64,000 bases of DNA from Bog-159 sp963818855 (GCA_963818855.1 CAWFUH010000008.1:774539-838538), one strand, 5' to 3'. Positions 16,066 through 25,030 are shown, counted from the stretch's first letter. Made by a program: numbers and translations. Notes: a model not told the origin generated them from the sequence alone.

Positions 16066-16533
16066 GTGACCGAGATCCCGCTGGAACTGCTCCCCCGGCT
16101 GTGCCCGGTTTGCGGCGAGCGGACCATCATCGGTCACGGACAGCGCCTCAAAAATGCGCACGACGAACGGCACCAGCGGATCTGGATTCGCCGGGGCCGT
16201 TGTCGCCCATGCCACAAGACATTTACGGTGTTGCCCGACTGGTCGCCGCCGTCCGGGCACTACACCCTCCACTGCCGGCATCAAGCGTGGGAGCTGTTGC
16301 ACCAAACGGATGGCACCTGGGAGCGATCCATCCCCGACGTCGCAGACGCGTCGCGATCGCCAGACCCATCTACGGTGAGACGGTGGGCGGGACGCTTGCT
16401 GCATCTGGGAACCCTGCTGGCAGCCCAGCTCTGGCAGGCCGCCGGCTGGAGCCTTTCGATCTCACCCACCATCCTTGCCTGGGATTGGACCGCGATCCGC
16501 CGTATTCTGCTGTTGGAGGCGAGCAGTCCGTGA
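16066..16533 (+). CDS. zinc-ribbon DNA-binding-like protein (DUF6431-like) of the mobile element
   Basis: A 155-residue protein starting at GTG 16066. A zinc ribbon is visible: CPVCGERTIIGHG near residue 13 and RGRCRPCHKTFTVLPDWSPP near 44, followed by helical sequence with a Trp-rich stretch (RHQAWELLHQTDGTWER; STVRRWAGRLLHLG). The ribbon-plus-helix layout resembles the N-terminal DNA-binding region of ISL3/IS1595-like transposases, and I believe it corresponds to DUF6431. It has no catalytic DDE residues. The stop overlaps the GTG of the primase gene (GTGA at 16530-16533). It probably recognises element ends or regulates the operon. Confidence 0.7.
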   Translation: MTEIPLELLPRLCPVCGERTIIGHGQRLKNAHDERHQRIWIRRGRCRPCHKTFTVLPDWSPPSGHYTLHCRHQAWELLHQTDGTWERSIPDVADASRSPDPSTVRRWAGRLLHLGTLLAAQLWQAAGWSLSISPTILAWDWTAIRRILLLEASSP

Positions 16534-17504
16534 GCCGGAAAGAACTCGATGAACTCAAACAGCAGATTCCCTTGCGGGACTACCTGGAAGCACACGATTG
16601 GCGGCCGATGCGGCGGCTCAGCCGCGGCCGATGGATGGGGTTGTGCCCGCTTCACGCCGATCGCCAGCCCAGCCTCCTGATGGATCCCGGCAAGAACTTG
16701 TTCTACTGCTACGGCTGTGGCCGCGGCGGCGATGTGATCCGCTTTGCAGAGCTCTACCATCAGGTGCGGTTTCCGCAAGCCTTGGCCTTGCTGCACCAAT
16801 GGCGTGGTGGAACACCCTTGCTGCACGAAGTCGCGAGTTTCTATCGCATGCAGTTACACCGTCACGCCGAGGCGATTGCTTATCTGCACCACCGAGGACT
16901 CCGCTCGCCGGAACTGATCGAGCACATGCGCATCGGTTACGCGCCTGGCGGATGCCTGCGCGGTTGGCTGACACGGTTGGGTTATACGCTCCCCCATCTG
17001 CATCAAGCCGGTCTGGTCTCCGCCGTGGGATACGACACCTACATGCATCGCATCGTTTTCCCGCTGGAAGGCAACCTCTATGGCCGCAGTCTGTCAGCCA
17101 CGGCGCCGCCGCACCGGTTTTTGCCAGGGGCCAAGGGTGGGCTGTATTTGTGGGAGCCAGTCCGGCAATCTCCAGAAGTGATTCTCGTCGAGGGTCTGTT
17201 CGACTACGCCGCGCTGTGGCAGGCCGGTTTTCACAACGTCACCTGTGGGATGGGAAACCATCTCAATGCACACCAGTTTCGGCAACTGTGCGACGGCCGC
17301 GCGCGAACCGTCTATGTCACCTTTGATGCCGACTGCAATGGCAGCGGCCAGCAGGCGGCCCAAGTGCTGGTAGGCCGACTCAGGGAAGAAGGATTGAACG
17401 CTTGCCGAGTTTCCTTGCCCGAAGGGTACGACCCGAACAGCTTCTTCGTCCAAGGCGGCGATGCCCGCCAGTTCCAATCGCTGCTGGAGGCTGCCCGGCC
17501 ATGA
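16530..17504 (+). CDS. CHC2 zinc-finger / TOPRIM primase-like protein of the mobile element
   Basis: The 324-residue product starts at GTG 16530. Its N-terminal CHC2 zinc finger reads GLCPLHADRQPSLLMDPGKN and FYCYGCGRGGDVIRF (the Cys-His-Cys-Cys set is complete), as in DnaG. The middle (LHHRGLRSPELIEHMRIGYA, HRIVFPLEGNLYGRSL) matches the DnaG catalytic-core N-lobe. The TOPRIM segment follows: VILVEGLFDYAALWQ with its conserved Glu, and VYVTFDADCNGSGQQAA with the DxD. There is no DnaB-binding C-terminal domain. It could prime replication of an excised circular intermediate. It overlaps both neighbours by four bases. Confidence 0.85.
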   Translation: MSRKELDELKQQIPLRDYLEAHDWRPMRRLSRGRWMGLCPLHADRQPSLLMDPGKNLFYCYGCGRGGDVIRFAELYHQVRFPQALALLHQWRGGTPLLHEVASFYRMQLHRHAEAIAYLHHRGLRSPELIEHMRIGYAPGGCLRGWLTRLGYTLPHLHQAGLVSAVGYDTYMHRIVFPLEGNLYGRSLSATAPPHRFLPGAKGGLYLWEPVRQSPEVILVEGLFDYAALWQAGFHNVTCGMGNHLNAHQFRQLCDGRARTVYVTFDADCNGSGQQAAQVLVGRLREEGLNACRVSLPEGYDPNSFFVQGGDARQFQSLLEAARP

Positions 17505-18546
17505 CGTTTCGTGTGGTCCACCAGCCCTCCAACAATCAGACACGATGCCCTTATCGCGTCATCGTGCAGGCCACCGGACGTGAGATTGACTGGATCAATC
17601 AGTATCTCGATTACGAGACTCTGCGCCGCCTGGCAGATAATACTCTGAAAAGTTATGCGCACGAGTTGTTGCACTTTCTCCGTTGGTGGGAGAGTGTTCA
17701 TCACACCGACGCGATCCACAAAGATGCACTCACCGAATCGACACTGCTGGACTATGTGCGATCCAGTCCAGTCAACAACGCGAGCTCACCGGCGGTACCA
17801 TCAACCAGCGCGTAGCCATTGTCGATCGCGCCTTGCGCATCGTATTCCCGGACGCTCCGGGGCAGATTGCTCCTGGGTTCCAGCAGACTTACTGGCAGCG
17901 TGCACCGATGGGCATCGGCAGGCCGCGGCTGGCATTGAGCCGGTTGCGGGTAAGGACCCCCAAACGAACCATCGTACCGCTGTCGGTAGACGAAGTGGCA
18001 CGGTTTTGGTCCAGTTTTCGTACCTCACGCGATCTGGCCATCGTGGGTTTGATGCTGCTGCAGGGACTCCGGTCCCAAGAGGTCCTGGATCTGAATCGGG
18101 ACGATCTGTTGTTGCCGGAAGCGCAGATCCGCGTGCGCGGCAAGGGCAACAAGACCCGCTTCCTGCCGTTAGCTCCGGAAGCGGCTCAGTTGCTAGATCA
18201 CTATCTGCGCTTGGAGAGGCCGCCTACCGCGACGAATCCTTTGTTTGTTTCTCTCAAGGGTCCCGCGCGCGGCGCCCGGATGACACCCGCGGGTTTACGC
18301 TCACTGTTTCGCTATCATCGTCGGACCACCGGCGTCCACATTGCCAACCCGCACCGTTTTAGACACACCTTCGCCTCAGATATGGTGCGCGCCGGCGTGA
18401 GCCTGCCCGCCCTCATGCAGTTGATGGGACATGCGCAAATCCAGACCACGCTGGTCTACATGCAGGTCACGCCTCTGGAAGTCTATCAGCAATATGCGCG
18501 AGCGGTCGCCCAGCTCATCAGGCCTGTACCGGTGACCCCGCCGTGA
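17501..18546 (+). pseudogene. tyrosine recombinase A, interrupted by a one-base frameshift
   Basis: The N-terminal part (from ATG 17501, overlapping the primase stop) is a SAM-like core-binding domain: LRRLADNTLKSYAHELLHFL. It runs to STLLDYVR and then loses frame near 17770. The C-terminal part in another frame (QSSQQRELTGGTINQRVAIV onward) is a full catalytic domain: LQGLRSQEVLDL (Arg I), RVRGKGNKTRFLPL (Lys), HRFRHTFASDMVRAG (HxxR), LMGHAQIQTTLVYMQV (GH...Tyr). One added base would restore about 348 residues. No clear slippery heptamer is seen, so a mutation or sequencing error is more likely than programmed shifting. Confidence 0.8.
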
Positions 18547-19673
18547 AACTCTCTCGCCATGTTCCTGTGGACCATCCACTGGCTCTCCAGTTCCAGCGAG
18601 CCGTCGAGTCCCTCACTGCCGCCCAAGTGTGGGATTCAGCTCGTCAATACCGTGGCACCGCGCGCGACTTCCTGATTTATCTTGGTGAAAACCATCCTGA
18701 TGTTACTTCGTTAAATCAGTTGCGCCGCGACCCGCACATCCTCGGCTGGTTCACCCACCTGCGCTCATTGGCGCCGGCGGTCTACATCTCTCGACTCATG
18801 CGCCTGCGGTGCATCCTGGAGGAACTTGCCTGGACCGCACAGCTTCCCGATCTGGCCCATTTGATCCGTCGCGAGGATTCTCCGCGGCCTCCGCAACGTC
18901 TTGCTCGGGCCTTGACGGTGCCGCAGGATCAATCCATCCAAATGGAGTTGCTCCGCCGCAACGATCTGGCGGCCAACATCTTTTTGCTGCTGCGCCACAC
19001 CGGTATGCGCATCGGTGAATGTGTCGACCTTTCCTGGGATTGCCTGCGCAACGTCGCTCCGGATCGTTGGGCAATTCACGTGCCCCTCGGCAAGTTGAAA
19101 ACGGAACGCATGGTGCCGGTAGACTCGTTTGTCTGTGAGCTCGTGCAACGCCTACGCTTCTTCCGCTCTTTCGACCCCCTGCCTCCCGACGGCCGCCTGC
19201 TCGCCCGACCCCACGGCAAGACCGCCTTGATCCGCCAGTTGCGCTACTACCTGCACGAAGTCCGTGCGGCGGCCGGCATTACCACCCGCATCGTTCCGCA
19301 CCAGCTCAGACACACCTACGCAAGTGAAATGATTCGTTCGGGCCTCACCGTACCCGCGCTCATGAAATGTCTCGGTCACAAGGATCCAGGGATGACGATG
19401 CGGTACGTCTACGTTGCCGGGAACGACCTCCAGCGCGAGTTCCATCTGGCCCGCTCGCAACCTCGACATCTGGCCCCACAACCGAAAGCGCCAACGCTCT
19501 CGCCCCGCGCCGGCTTAGATGGCATTGTGGACTCGTTGCTCTTTGCTCAACACGCAATCGAAATGTTCCGTCGATCTATGCCGGAGGGCCCTTCGAGAAA
19601 CTGCCTCGACCGGCTCTCCAATCGGTTGACCAAGATCCTCTCGGAAGCCCGCAAACTCAGCCCGCCCGAATAA
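18543..19673 (+). CDS. tyrosine recombinase B of the mobile element
   Basis: An intact 376-residue integrase-family protein from GTG 18543, overlapping recombinase A by four bases. The core-binding domain is at residues ~10-125. The catalytic set is complete: HTGMRIGECVDLSWD (Arg I), PLGKLKTERMVPVD (Lys), HQLRHTYASEMIRSG (HxxR), CLGHKDPGMTMRYVYV (GH...Tyr nucleophile). The C-terminal ~80 residues are an extra arginine-rich extension. Tyrosine recombinases cut and rejoin DNA through a 3'-phosphotyrosine. Partnership with recombinase A as a heteromer, as for XerC/XerD, is plausible. Confidence 0.92.
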   Translation: MKLSRHVPVDHPLALQFQRAVESLTAAQVWDSARQYRGTARDFLIYLGENHPDVTSLNQLRRDPHILGWFTHLRSLAPAVYISRLMRLRCILEELAWTAQLPDLAHLIRREDSPRPPQRLARALTVPQDQSIQMELLRRNDLAANIFLLLRHTGMRIGECVDLSWDCLRNVAPDRWAIHVPLGKLKTERMVPVDSFVCELVQRLRFFRSFDPLPPDGRLLARPHGKTALIRQLRYYLHEVRAAAGITTRIVPHQLRHTYASEMIRSGLTVPALMKCLGHKDPGMTMRYVYVAGNDLQREFHLARSQPRHLAPQPKAPTLSPRAGLDGIVDSLLFAQHAIEMFRRSMPEGPSRNCLDRLSNRLTKILSEARKLSPPE

Positions 19674-19865
19674 CGGGCAGAGATTGGCCGGATAAGTCGC
19701 CAACTCGTGGATCCGGTCCTCCTTCGCCCTAGTACGGTCAAGTCACGCCTTAATCAAATGCAGGGACCCGTCCAACCAAATCGATGCATGATCCTGGCTC
19801 TCCCAACTGAAGCCATCTCGCCCAAAATGCCCTCCGCACCAGCCTATCCCGCACGCCTACCGCCG

Positions 19866-20822
19866 TCACACAAACCAGGCCCGCCACACCGTGACCACCA
19901 GCGCGTGCGTCACCATGCTGGCGCGGATGCTCTGTGCCTGCTGATAAGCCCGGCCGTAGAACCAGCCGGCCACGGTTGCGGCGAGCGCGAATTTCCAATT
20001 CGGGAAGGCTCGGAACCAGAGGTGCACCGCGCCGAACAGAATCGACGCGGCGGCCAGCCCTACCGCGGGACTGCCGGTCGACTGGACCATCCAGTGTTGC
20101 AACAGGCCGCGGAAGAAGAATTCTTCCGACAGCGCCACCACCCACAGCATGCCCAGAAAGATAGCAGCGATCTTCCATGCCGGCATACCGGGGCCCAGTC
20201 GCACCAGGCGGGTCGCCCAGGCCAGCGGAACACCGGCGATCAGGAAATAGACGAAATGCCGCAAGCCGATCTTCCATTCCGCGAAGCTGGGCAAAAATCC
20301 GTAATCGACGCCGGGAATCCGCCGCTCCACCAGCATCACCATGGCGCATAGCCGCGTGAGCGCCAGGTGCCCGAGTATTTCGAGATGCAATCCTGGAAAT
20401 GGCGGCGTGTAGATCGAATCGATATAGCCGCGCAGAACCACGGCCGCCACCAGCACCAGGAACGCGACATCGGCGAGCGGTGCGGCCGGCAGGATTCTGT
20501 ACCACAGCCCCAGCGCGGTGGCCAGCGCGGCGAGTTGTACCAGCGCCCGCCAGCGGAACTGGCCGGTGTCCGCCGCGTAGATCACATACGGCGCGATAAA
20601 CGAGAGCACCAGGAACAGCGGCAGCCAGCGCGCGAATCGCTGGCGCAACTCGGCGAATGCGGGCAGCAGATAGAATGGGTATTCAACCAGGAAAGCGGCC
20701 AGAACCGGAACCGCTACAGAAACAGGAATGCCCTTCGCACGAGCATACAACCAGCCCGCGGCGCTCAGCGCGGTCCATCCGGCGAGCAGAGCCGCCCGGA
20801 AACCGCCGAGCGATTGGTTCAT
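19866..20822 (-). CDS. CPBP-family intramembrane metalloprotease (CAAX protease-like)
   Basis: A 318-residue polytopic membrane protein with about eight hydrophobic helices. The catalytic signature EEFFFRGLLQHW (EExxxR) lies near residue 237. Two later motif histidines are present: FGAVHLWFRAFP and ASMVTHALVVTV. Members process prenylated proteins or bacteriocin-like peptides, or confer self-immunity; the bacterial substrate is usually unknown. I chose the ATG at 20822; one at 20831 is two codons further upstream. The 5' end overlaps the possible start region of the divergent gene at 20728. Confidence 0.85.
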   Translation of the reverse strand: MNQSLGGFRAALLAGWTALSAAGWLYARAKGIPVSVAVPVLAAFLVEYPFYLLPAFAELRQRFARWLPLFLVLSFIAPYVIYAADTGQFRWRALVQLAALATALGLWYRILPAAPLADVAFLVLVAAVVLRGYIDSIYTPPFPGLHLEILGHLALTRLCAMVMLVERRIPGVDYGFLPSFAEWKIGLRHFVYFLIAGVPLAWATRLVRLGPGMPAWKIAAIFLGMLWVVALSEEFFFRGLLQHWMVQSTGSPAVGLAAASILFGAVHLWFRAFPNWKFALAATVAGWFYGRAYQQAQSIRASMVTHALVVTVWRAWFV

Positions 20823-21543
20823 CGGCCTCATTTTAGCATTGGGGTACGCAGCGGCCGGCGCGCGCGCGCAGGAAGAACCGCCGAACCTGGCGCGCCGCAT
20901 CGCGCACCAGGAGAGCGAGACACAAGCCGCCCGGAACGACTACACCTACCGGCAGAGCCTGGTGTTCGCGGAGCTGGACGCGCATGGCGCGCAAACCGGC
21001 GAGTATCGCGAGGAACGCGATGTGACTTTCTCGCCCAGCCACGAACGCACCGAGCAGATGATCGGGCAGCCGCTGCTGACGCTCAAGCGACTCAAGCTGA
21101 CGGACGAAGACTTTCAGGATATCCGCGGCATCCAACCGTTCGTGATGACCGAAGACCAGCTCTGGAATTACGAAACGAAGTTCCGCGGCGACGAAGATAT
21201 CGATGGCGTGGATTGCTGGGTACTGCAAGTGCGACCGCGCCAAATCCTCGAAGGGCAGCGCCTCTTCGACGGCATGCTGTGGGCGGACAAGAAGGATTTT
21301 TCCATCGTGCGGCTGGAAGGCCAGGCTGTGCCCCAGATGTTCAGCCGCGAATCGGAGAATCTGTTTCCGCGGTTCACCACCATCCGTAAACCCGTCGATG
21401 GCGCGCATCGGTTTCCGGTATTCACCTTCGCCGATGATACCCTGCCGTTCAGCACCGGCCTGCAGCGCGTTCGCATGACCATCCGGTACAGCCAATACAA
21501 GCGTTTCGGCGCGGATTCCGTCATCAAGTTCGACAAGCCCTGA
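20728..21543 (+). CDS. secreted protein of unknown function (LolA-like beta-sheet pattern)
   Basis: The mature product is about 230 residues behind a signal-like stretch (WFIGLILALGYAAAGARAQ). The body alternates beta strands (DYTYRQSLVFAEL, SRESENLFPRFTTIRKPV, RMTIRYSQYKRF) and contains DGVDCWVLQVRPR. This recalls outer-membrane lipoprotein-sorting (LolA/LolB) folds, but the match is weak and I do not assign a function. The only in-frame ATG (20728) runs antisense into the CPBP gene by 95 bases. A non-ATG start near 20820-20833 would fit the signal peptide better. The MFS gene starts one base after its stop. Confidence 0.68.
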   Translation: MPFARAYNQPAALSAVHPASRAARKPPSDWFIGLILALGYAAAGARAQEEPPNLARRIAHQESETQAARNDYTYRQSLVFAELDAHGAQTGEYREERDVTFSPSHERTEQMIGQPLLTLKRLKLTDEDFQDIRGIQPFVMTEDQLWNYETKFRGDEDIDGVDCWVLQVRPRQILEGQRLFDGMLWADKKDFSIVRLEGQAVPQMFSRESENLFPRFTTIRKPVDGAHRFPVFTFADDTLPFSTGLQRVRMTIRYSQYKRFGADSVIKFDKP

Positions 21544-21544
21544 T

Positions 21545-22825
21545 ATGCCACTGCGGGGCCTTTGGCGCGAACGCGATTTCCTGAGGCTGTGGGCCGGCCA
21601 GTCGGTCTCGCAGGTTGGATCGTGGATCACGCTGGTGGGATTGCCCCTGATCGCGGCCCAGCTGCTGAATGCCTCGCCGATGCAGATGGGCGTCTTAAGC
21701 GGGGCGGGAGCAGTTGCCATCCTGTTATTCGGCCTCTTCGCAGGAGCCTGGGCGGATCGGCTGCACCGCCGCCCCATTCTGATCTGGACCGACCTGGGGC
21801 GCGCCGCGGTGCTGGCTACGGTCCCACTAGCCGCGGCGTCCCACCGTTTGACCATGGGCCATCTGTACCTGATCGCGGCGGCCAGCGCGGCGCTCACGGT
21901 GCTATTCGACGTGAGCTACCAGGCCTATTTGCCGTCGCTGGTGAGCTCGGAAAATCTTTTGGAAGGCAACAGCAAACTGGCTCTGTCGGAATCCGTGGCC
22001 GGCGTGGTGGGGCCTGGCATCACCGGCTTGCTGGTGGCGGCGATCACTGCGCCGATGGCTATTCTGTTCGATGCGATTTCGTTCGTGTGGTCGGCCATTT
22101 CAGTATGGCTCATCCGCAAGCCGGAGCCGCGGCCGGAACCCAGCGCGGCGCCGCACATGGGGCGCGAAATCATGGAAGGGCTGCGGGCCTCGTGGCACGA
22201 GCCGATTCTGCGCACGCTGCTGCTGCGGGCCGCCACTGCCGCTACGTTTGTGGGTTTCGGAGGCAGCCTGTATATCCTCTTCGCGGTGCGTGAGCTGAAG
22301 ATCGGCGCTGCCCTGTTGGGCGTAGTCATCGCCGTAGGCGGCTGCAGCGGCGTACTTGGTGCACTGGCTGCGGAACGCCTGGTGCGGCGCTTTGGAATCG
22401 GCCCGAGCCTGATCGGGGCCGCGCTCCTGCCCGCCGTTGCCGGCCTGTTGCCTCCCCTGGCGCACGGTTCGGTGGCGCTATGCGCGGCCATGCTCGCCGT
22501 GGCTCAGGCCGGTGATATCGGCTGGACGGTTTACGGTATCAATGAATTGACCCTGCGCCAGGCGGTCGCGCCCAGCCACGTATTGGGCCGGGTCAATTCC
22601 GCCGCGCACCTCATGTTTCGCGGTGTGCTGCCGGTGGGCGCACTGTTAGGGGGCGCGATCGCCCAGGTGATCGGACTGCGCGCCGCCATGTTCGTGGGCG
22701 CGTGCGGATTTCTACTCTCCACGCTATGGCTGATATGCTCGCCCATACGCCGGTTGCGCGATCTCCCGCATGTGGCGAATGTGGCGCAAGCGGCTCCGTC
22801 TGCGTCTGGCGGCTCGGCTTGCTAG
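21545..22825 (+). CDS. MFS exporter (MFS_3/enterobactin-exporter-like)
   Basis: A 426-residue transporter with about 12 helices. It opens LWRERDFLRLWAGQSVSQVG and has the loop 2-3 motif GAWADRLHRRPILIWTD (G-x3-D-R-x-x-RRP), typical of the MFS_3 group of drug and siderophore exporters. A second-half equivalent is AERLVRRFGIGPSL. It begins one base after the preceding gene's stop, so the two are probably co-translated. The substrate cannot be predicted. Confidence 0.88.
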   Translation: MPLRGLWRERDFLRLWAGQSVSQVGSWITLVGLPLIAAQLLNASPMQMGVLSGAGAVAILLFGLFAGAWADRLHRRPILIWTDLGRAAVLATVPLAAASHRLTMGHLYLIAAASAALTVLFDVSYQAYLPSLVSSENLLEGNSKLALSESVAGVVGPGITGLLVAAITAPMAILFDAISFVWSAISVWLIRKPEPRPEPSAAPHMGREIMEGLRASWHEPILRTLLLRAATAATFVGFGGSLYILFAVRELKIGAALLGVVIAVGGCSGVLGALAAERLVRRFGIGPSLIGAALLPAVAGLLPPLAHGSVALCAAMLAVAQAGDIGWTVYGINELTLRQAVAPSHVLGRVNSAAHLMFRGVLPVGALLGGAIAQVIGLRAAMFVGACGFLLSTLWLICSPIRRLRDLPHVANVAQAAPSASGGSAC

Positions 22826-22835
22826 CATCTGTCTT

Positions 22836-24608
22836 ATGCTAAGCCTGCGCCGCTACGGCTGGCGCGTATTGCCGTTGCTGCTATTGCTGGCGCTCTACTG
22901 GCCGGGGCTCACCGGCTGGTTCTACCAGGACGATTTCGGCTGGCTGAACCTGCGGCACGACGTCCACTCCTTTCGCGATTTAGGCCCGGCGTTGTTCGGT
23001 CCCAAAGCGCACGGCAATATCCGCCCACTGGGAGAGAACGCTTATTTCCTGGTGCTCTCTTCCCTGTTTGGCGTGGATGCGCTGCCGTTCCGCATTTGCG
23101 CGTTCGCCACACAAATGGGCAGCCTGGTGCTATTGGGCAGCATCGCTTACCGCCTGACGAAATCGCCCGCCGCGGGACTGTGGGCGCCGCTTCTGTGGAT
23201 CGTCAACCGCGGGCTTGCGCCCGCCATGGGCTGGACCTCGATCTACAACCAGATCCTAAGCGGCTTTTTCTTTCTGCTGGCGTTCTGGTTCCTGTTGCGA
23301 TACATCGAGAGCAGCGCCGCGCGCGACGCCATCGGACATTGGGCGGCATTTGTGCTGGGCCTGGGCGCACTGGAGGCCAACGTAGTGTACCCGGCGATCG
23401 CGGCATGCTACGCGCTGCTGTACGCGCGGACTTATTTGAAGAAGATCCTGCCCATGTTTCCGGTTTCCGCGCTATTCATCTTCGTCCACTTTCGTGTGGC
23501 GCCGGCCCCAGGCAGCGGCGTATATGCGCTGCATTTCGGCGCGCGGATGCTAGGGACGTTGTGGACCTACTGGGCGTGGGCACTGGGAACCTGGCAGCCG
23601 CCGGTCGCCATACTCACTTGCGCGCTACTCGGACTGCTCGCGTGGAGCGTGCATGTCCGCCAATGGGTCCCGCTGCTCGGCATCGCGTGGTTCGTGATCG
23701 TGATTGGCCCGTACTTGCCGCTTACCGATCACCAGATGGATTACTACTTGACCGTTCCCGTGGCCGGCTTGGGGCTGGCAGGCGCTGCCGCGATTATCTA
23801 CGCCTGGCGCGCGAGATGGATATGGCGAGCCGCCGCCATGGCGTGCGTAGCAATCTATCTCAGCGTCTCGATGCCGGCCGCGTGGCGAGTCGTGCGCTGG
23901 CATCACGAGCGCGGCGCGCGCGTCGAAGATCTGGTGTCGGGAGTGACCGATATACATCAGGCGCAACCCGGCAAGATCATCCTGCTCGATGGCATCGATT
24001 CGGATCTGTTCTGGTCCGGCATCGTGGATCTGCCCTTCCGCGCGACGGAGATCCAGCATGTTTATCTTGCGCCGGGCGCGGAGGCGCGCATTCAGGCGCC
24101 GCTCGATCTGCTGGTGAAATATGTATTGCCCGAGGGGCTGGCACTTCGGAATTTGCAGGCCGGTCGTGCGGTGGTCTATCAAACCGAAGGATCTCTGCTT
24201 CGTAATGTCACTGCGCGCTACACTTCCGTGGCGGAGGCATTGTGGAAACCCGAAATACCGCGCTTCATCAATCTCGGCGATAGCGTGTTCGCGGACTACA
24301 TCGGCGCGGGTTGGGACGAATGCGATGCCGGATACCGGATGCTCCGCCACGCGGGCACGATCAAGCTAGGCGGGCCGCGCAATCCGGGCGAGTGTTTGTA
24401 TATCGGCGTGTTTCGCACGACGGATTTTCGTCTCGCAGTGCGCGCCGGCGGCGTGCAGCTACCGCCGCAGGTGACCCAACGGGACGGCGAATTGACGGAG
24501 ATGGCTGTTCACCTGCCTCCCGCTCTGCTCGGAAATCCCGAGATCGAAGTCATGCTGATGAACAACAATCCCGCGCCGCTGAAATTCGGCTACGTAGAAG
24601 TTCGTTAG
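22836..24608 (+). CDS. multi-spanning membrane protein, glycosyltransferase-like
   Basis: From ATG 22836 the product is 590 residues. A basic N-terminus precedes LLLLLALYWPGLTGWFYQDDFGWLN, then 10-11 helices to about residue 370 and a soluble C-terminal domain. An acidic pair (QDDF) in the first extracytoplasmic loop, then GPKAHGNIRPLGENAYF, resembles GT-C/PMT-like (GT39/ArnT) glycosyltransferases, where the first-loop acidic residue is catalytic. The family is not certain. An alternative start at 22770 would overlap the MFS gene. Confidence 0.65.
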   Translation: MLSLRRYGWRVLPLLLLLALYWPGLTGWFYQDDFGWLNLRHDVHSFRDLGPALFGPKAHGNIRPLGENAYFLVLSSLFGVDALPFRICAFATQMGSLVLLGSIAYRLTKSPAAGLWAPLLWIVNRGLAPAMGWTSIYNQILSGFFFLLAFWFLLRYIESSAARDAIGHWAAFVLGLGALEANVVYPAIAACYALLYARTYLKKILPMFPVSALFIFVHFRVAPAPGSGVYALHFGARMLGTLWTYWAWALGTWQPPVAILTCALLGLLAWSVHVRQWVPLLGIAWFVIVIGPYLPLTDHQMDYYLTVPVAGLGLAGAAAIIYAWRARWIWRAAAMACVAIYLSVSMPAAWRVVRWHHERGARVEDLVSGVTDIHQAQPGKIILLDGIDSDLFWSGIVDLPFRATEIQHVYLAPGAEARIQAPLDLLVKYVLPEGLALRNLQAGRAVVYQTEGSLLRNVTARYTSVAEALWKPEIPRFINLGDSVFADYIGAGWDECDAGYRMLRHAGTIKLGGPRNPGECLYIGVFRTTDFRLAVRAGGVQLPPQVTQRDGELTEMAVHLPPALLGNPEIEVMLMNNNPAPLKFGYVEVR

Positions 24609-25030
24609 TTGTGCCCAATTCCACATAGTCATCCCAATATTGCAATGCTGGATAATGCCGGATATTTTTCGTTCGCGTTTGGAACGGCTGATTCCAAGCG
24701 CGAAGGGCGATGTTCTCTACCTCTGTAAAGCGCACCTCGGTAGAGCACGCGATGAAATGGTTAAGCACGGTCACGTGCTACCGACGCGGATCCCGCGCCG
24801 GCGCACACTCATTGGTTCAAAGGCATGCTCCGGATCAGACAGACCTACGGTCTCAAATTCTCCACTGCGCGGTCGACCTCAACCGGTAGTGCGCCATTTT
24901 GTTGGATGCAGTTGAGATTCAAGCCGGTTTTCATCACTATTCGTGGGCCGCAGGCCCATCCTGACAGATCTGGAGGTCTGCCCCACAAATTATGCAACAT
25001 TCCCATTATTGGGAACTAAGTGGCATTGGG
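24609..25030. other. intergenic region without a convincing gene
   Basis: This 420-base gap between convergent genes holds a dispersed repeat (24942-24987) and the short inverted element CATTCCCATTATTGGGAA near 24999. No open frame shows recognisable coding sequence. Confidence 0.6.
24942..24987. repeat. dispersed GTGGGGCAG-type repeat, second copy
   Basis: GTGGGCCGCAGGCCCATCCTG and CAGATCTGGAGGTCTGCCCCAC make two short stems. The complement begins GTGGGGCAGACCTCCAGATC, the same layout as the units at 10049 and 36842. Confidence 0.65.

Larger units (their letters stand above)
15937..19745 (+). mobile_element. four-gene mobile element with zinc-ribbon protein, primase and two tyrosine recombinases
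   Basis: Four genes (16066-19673) overlap head to tail by four bases each: zinc-ribbon protein, CHC2/TOPRIM primase, tyrosine recombinase A, tyrosine recombinase B. There is no room for other cargo. Candidate imperfect terminal inverted repeats flank them. The left one is TGACTTTACC-3 bases-AGGGTGAAGG at 15937-15959. The right one, on the complement of 19721-19745, is TGACTTGACC-5 bases-AGGGCGAAGG. Upstream of the first gene, GTGAAGGCC and GGCCTTCAC form a further inverted pair between about 15953 and 16007. The borders are tentative. Tandem overlapping recombinase genes recall RIT elements, but those carry three recombinases and no primase. Confidence 0.6.

Noticed and set aside
17770..17780. 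Programmed ribosomal frameshift in recombinase A
   Set aside because: No X-XXY-YYZ heptamer or downstream stem is evident at the join; mutation or sequence error is simpler. Kept only as a question for comparison with other copies.
15867..19692. CCGGCCAAT / ATTGGCCGG as terminal repeats of the mobile element
   Set aside because: Nine matching bases without extension are likely by chance in flanks of this size, and the left copy lies within or beside the IS1182 remnant. The TGACTTxACC pair is the better candidate.
20833..21897. 354-codon minus-strand frame over the secreted protein and MFS genes
   Set aside because: No family pattern, and it overlaps two better-supported genes.
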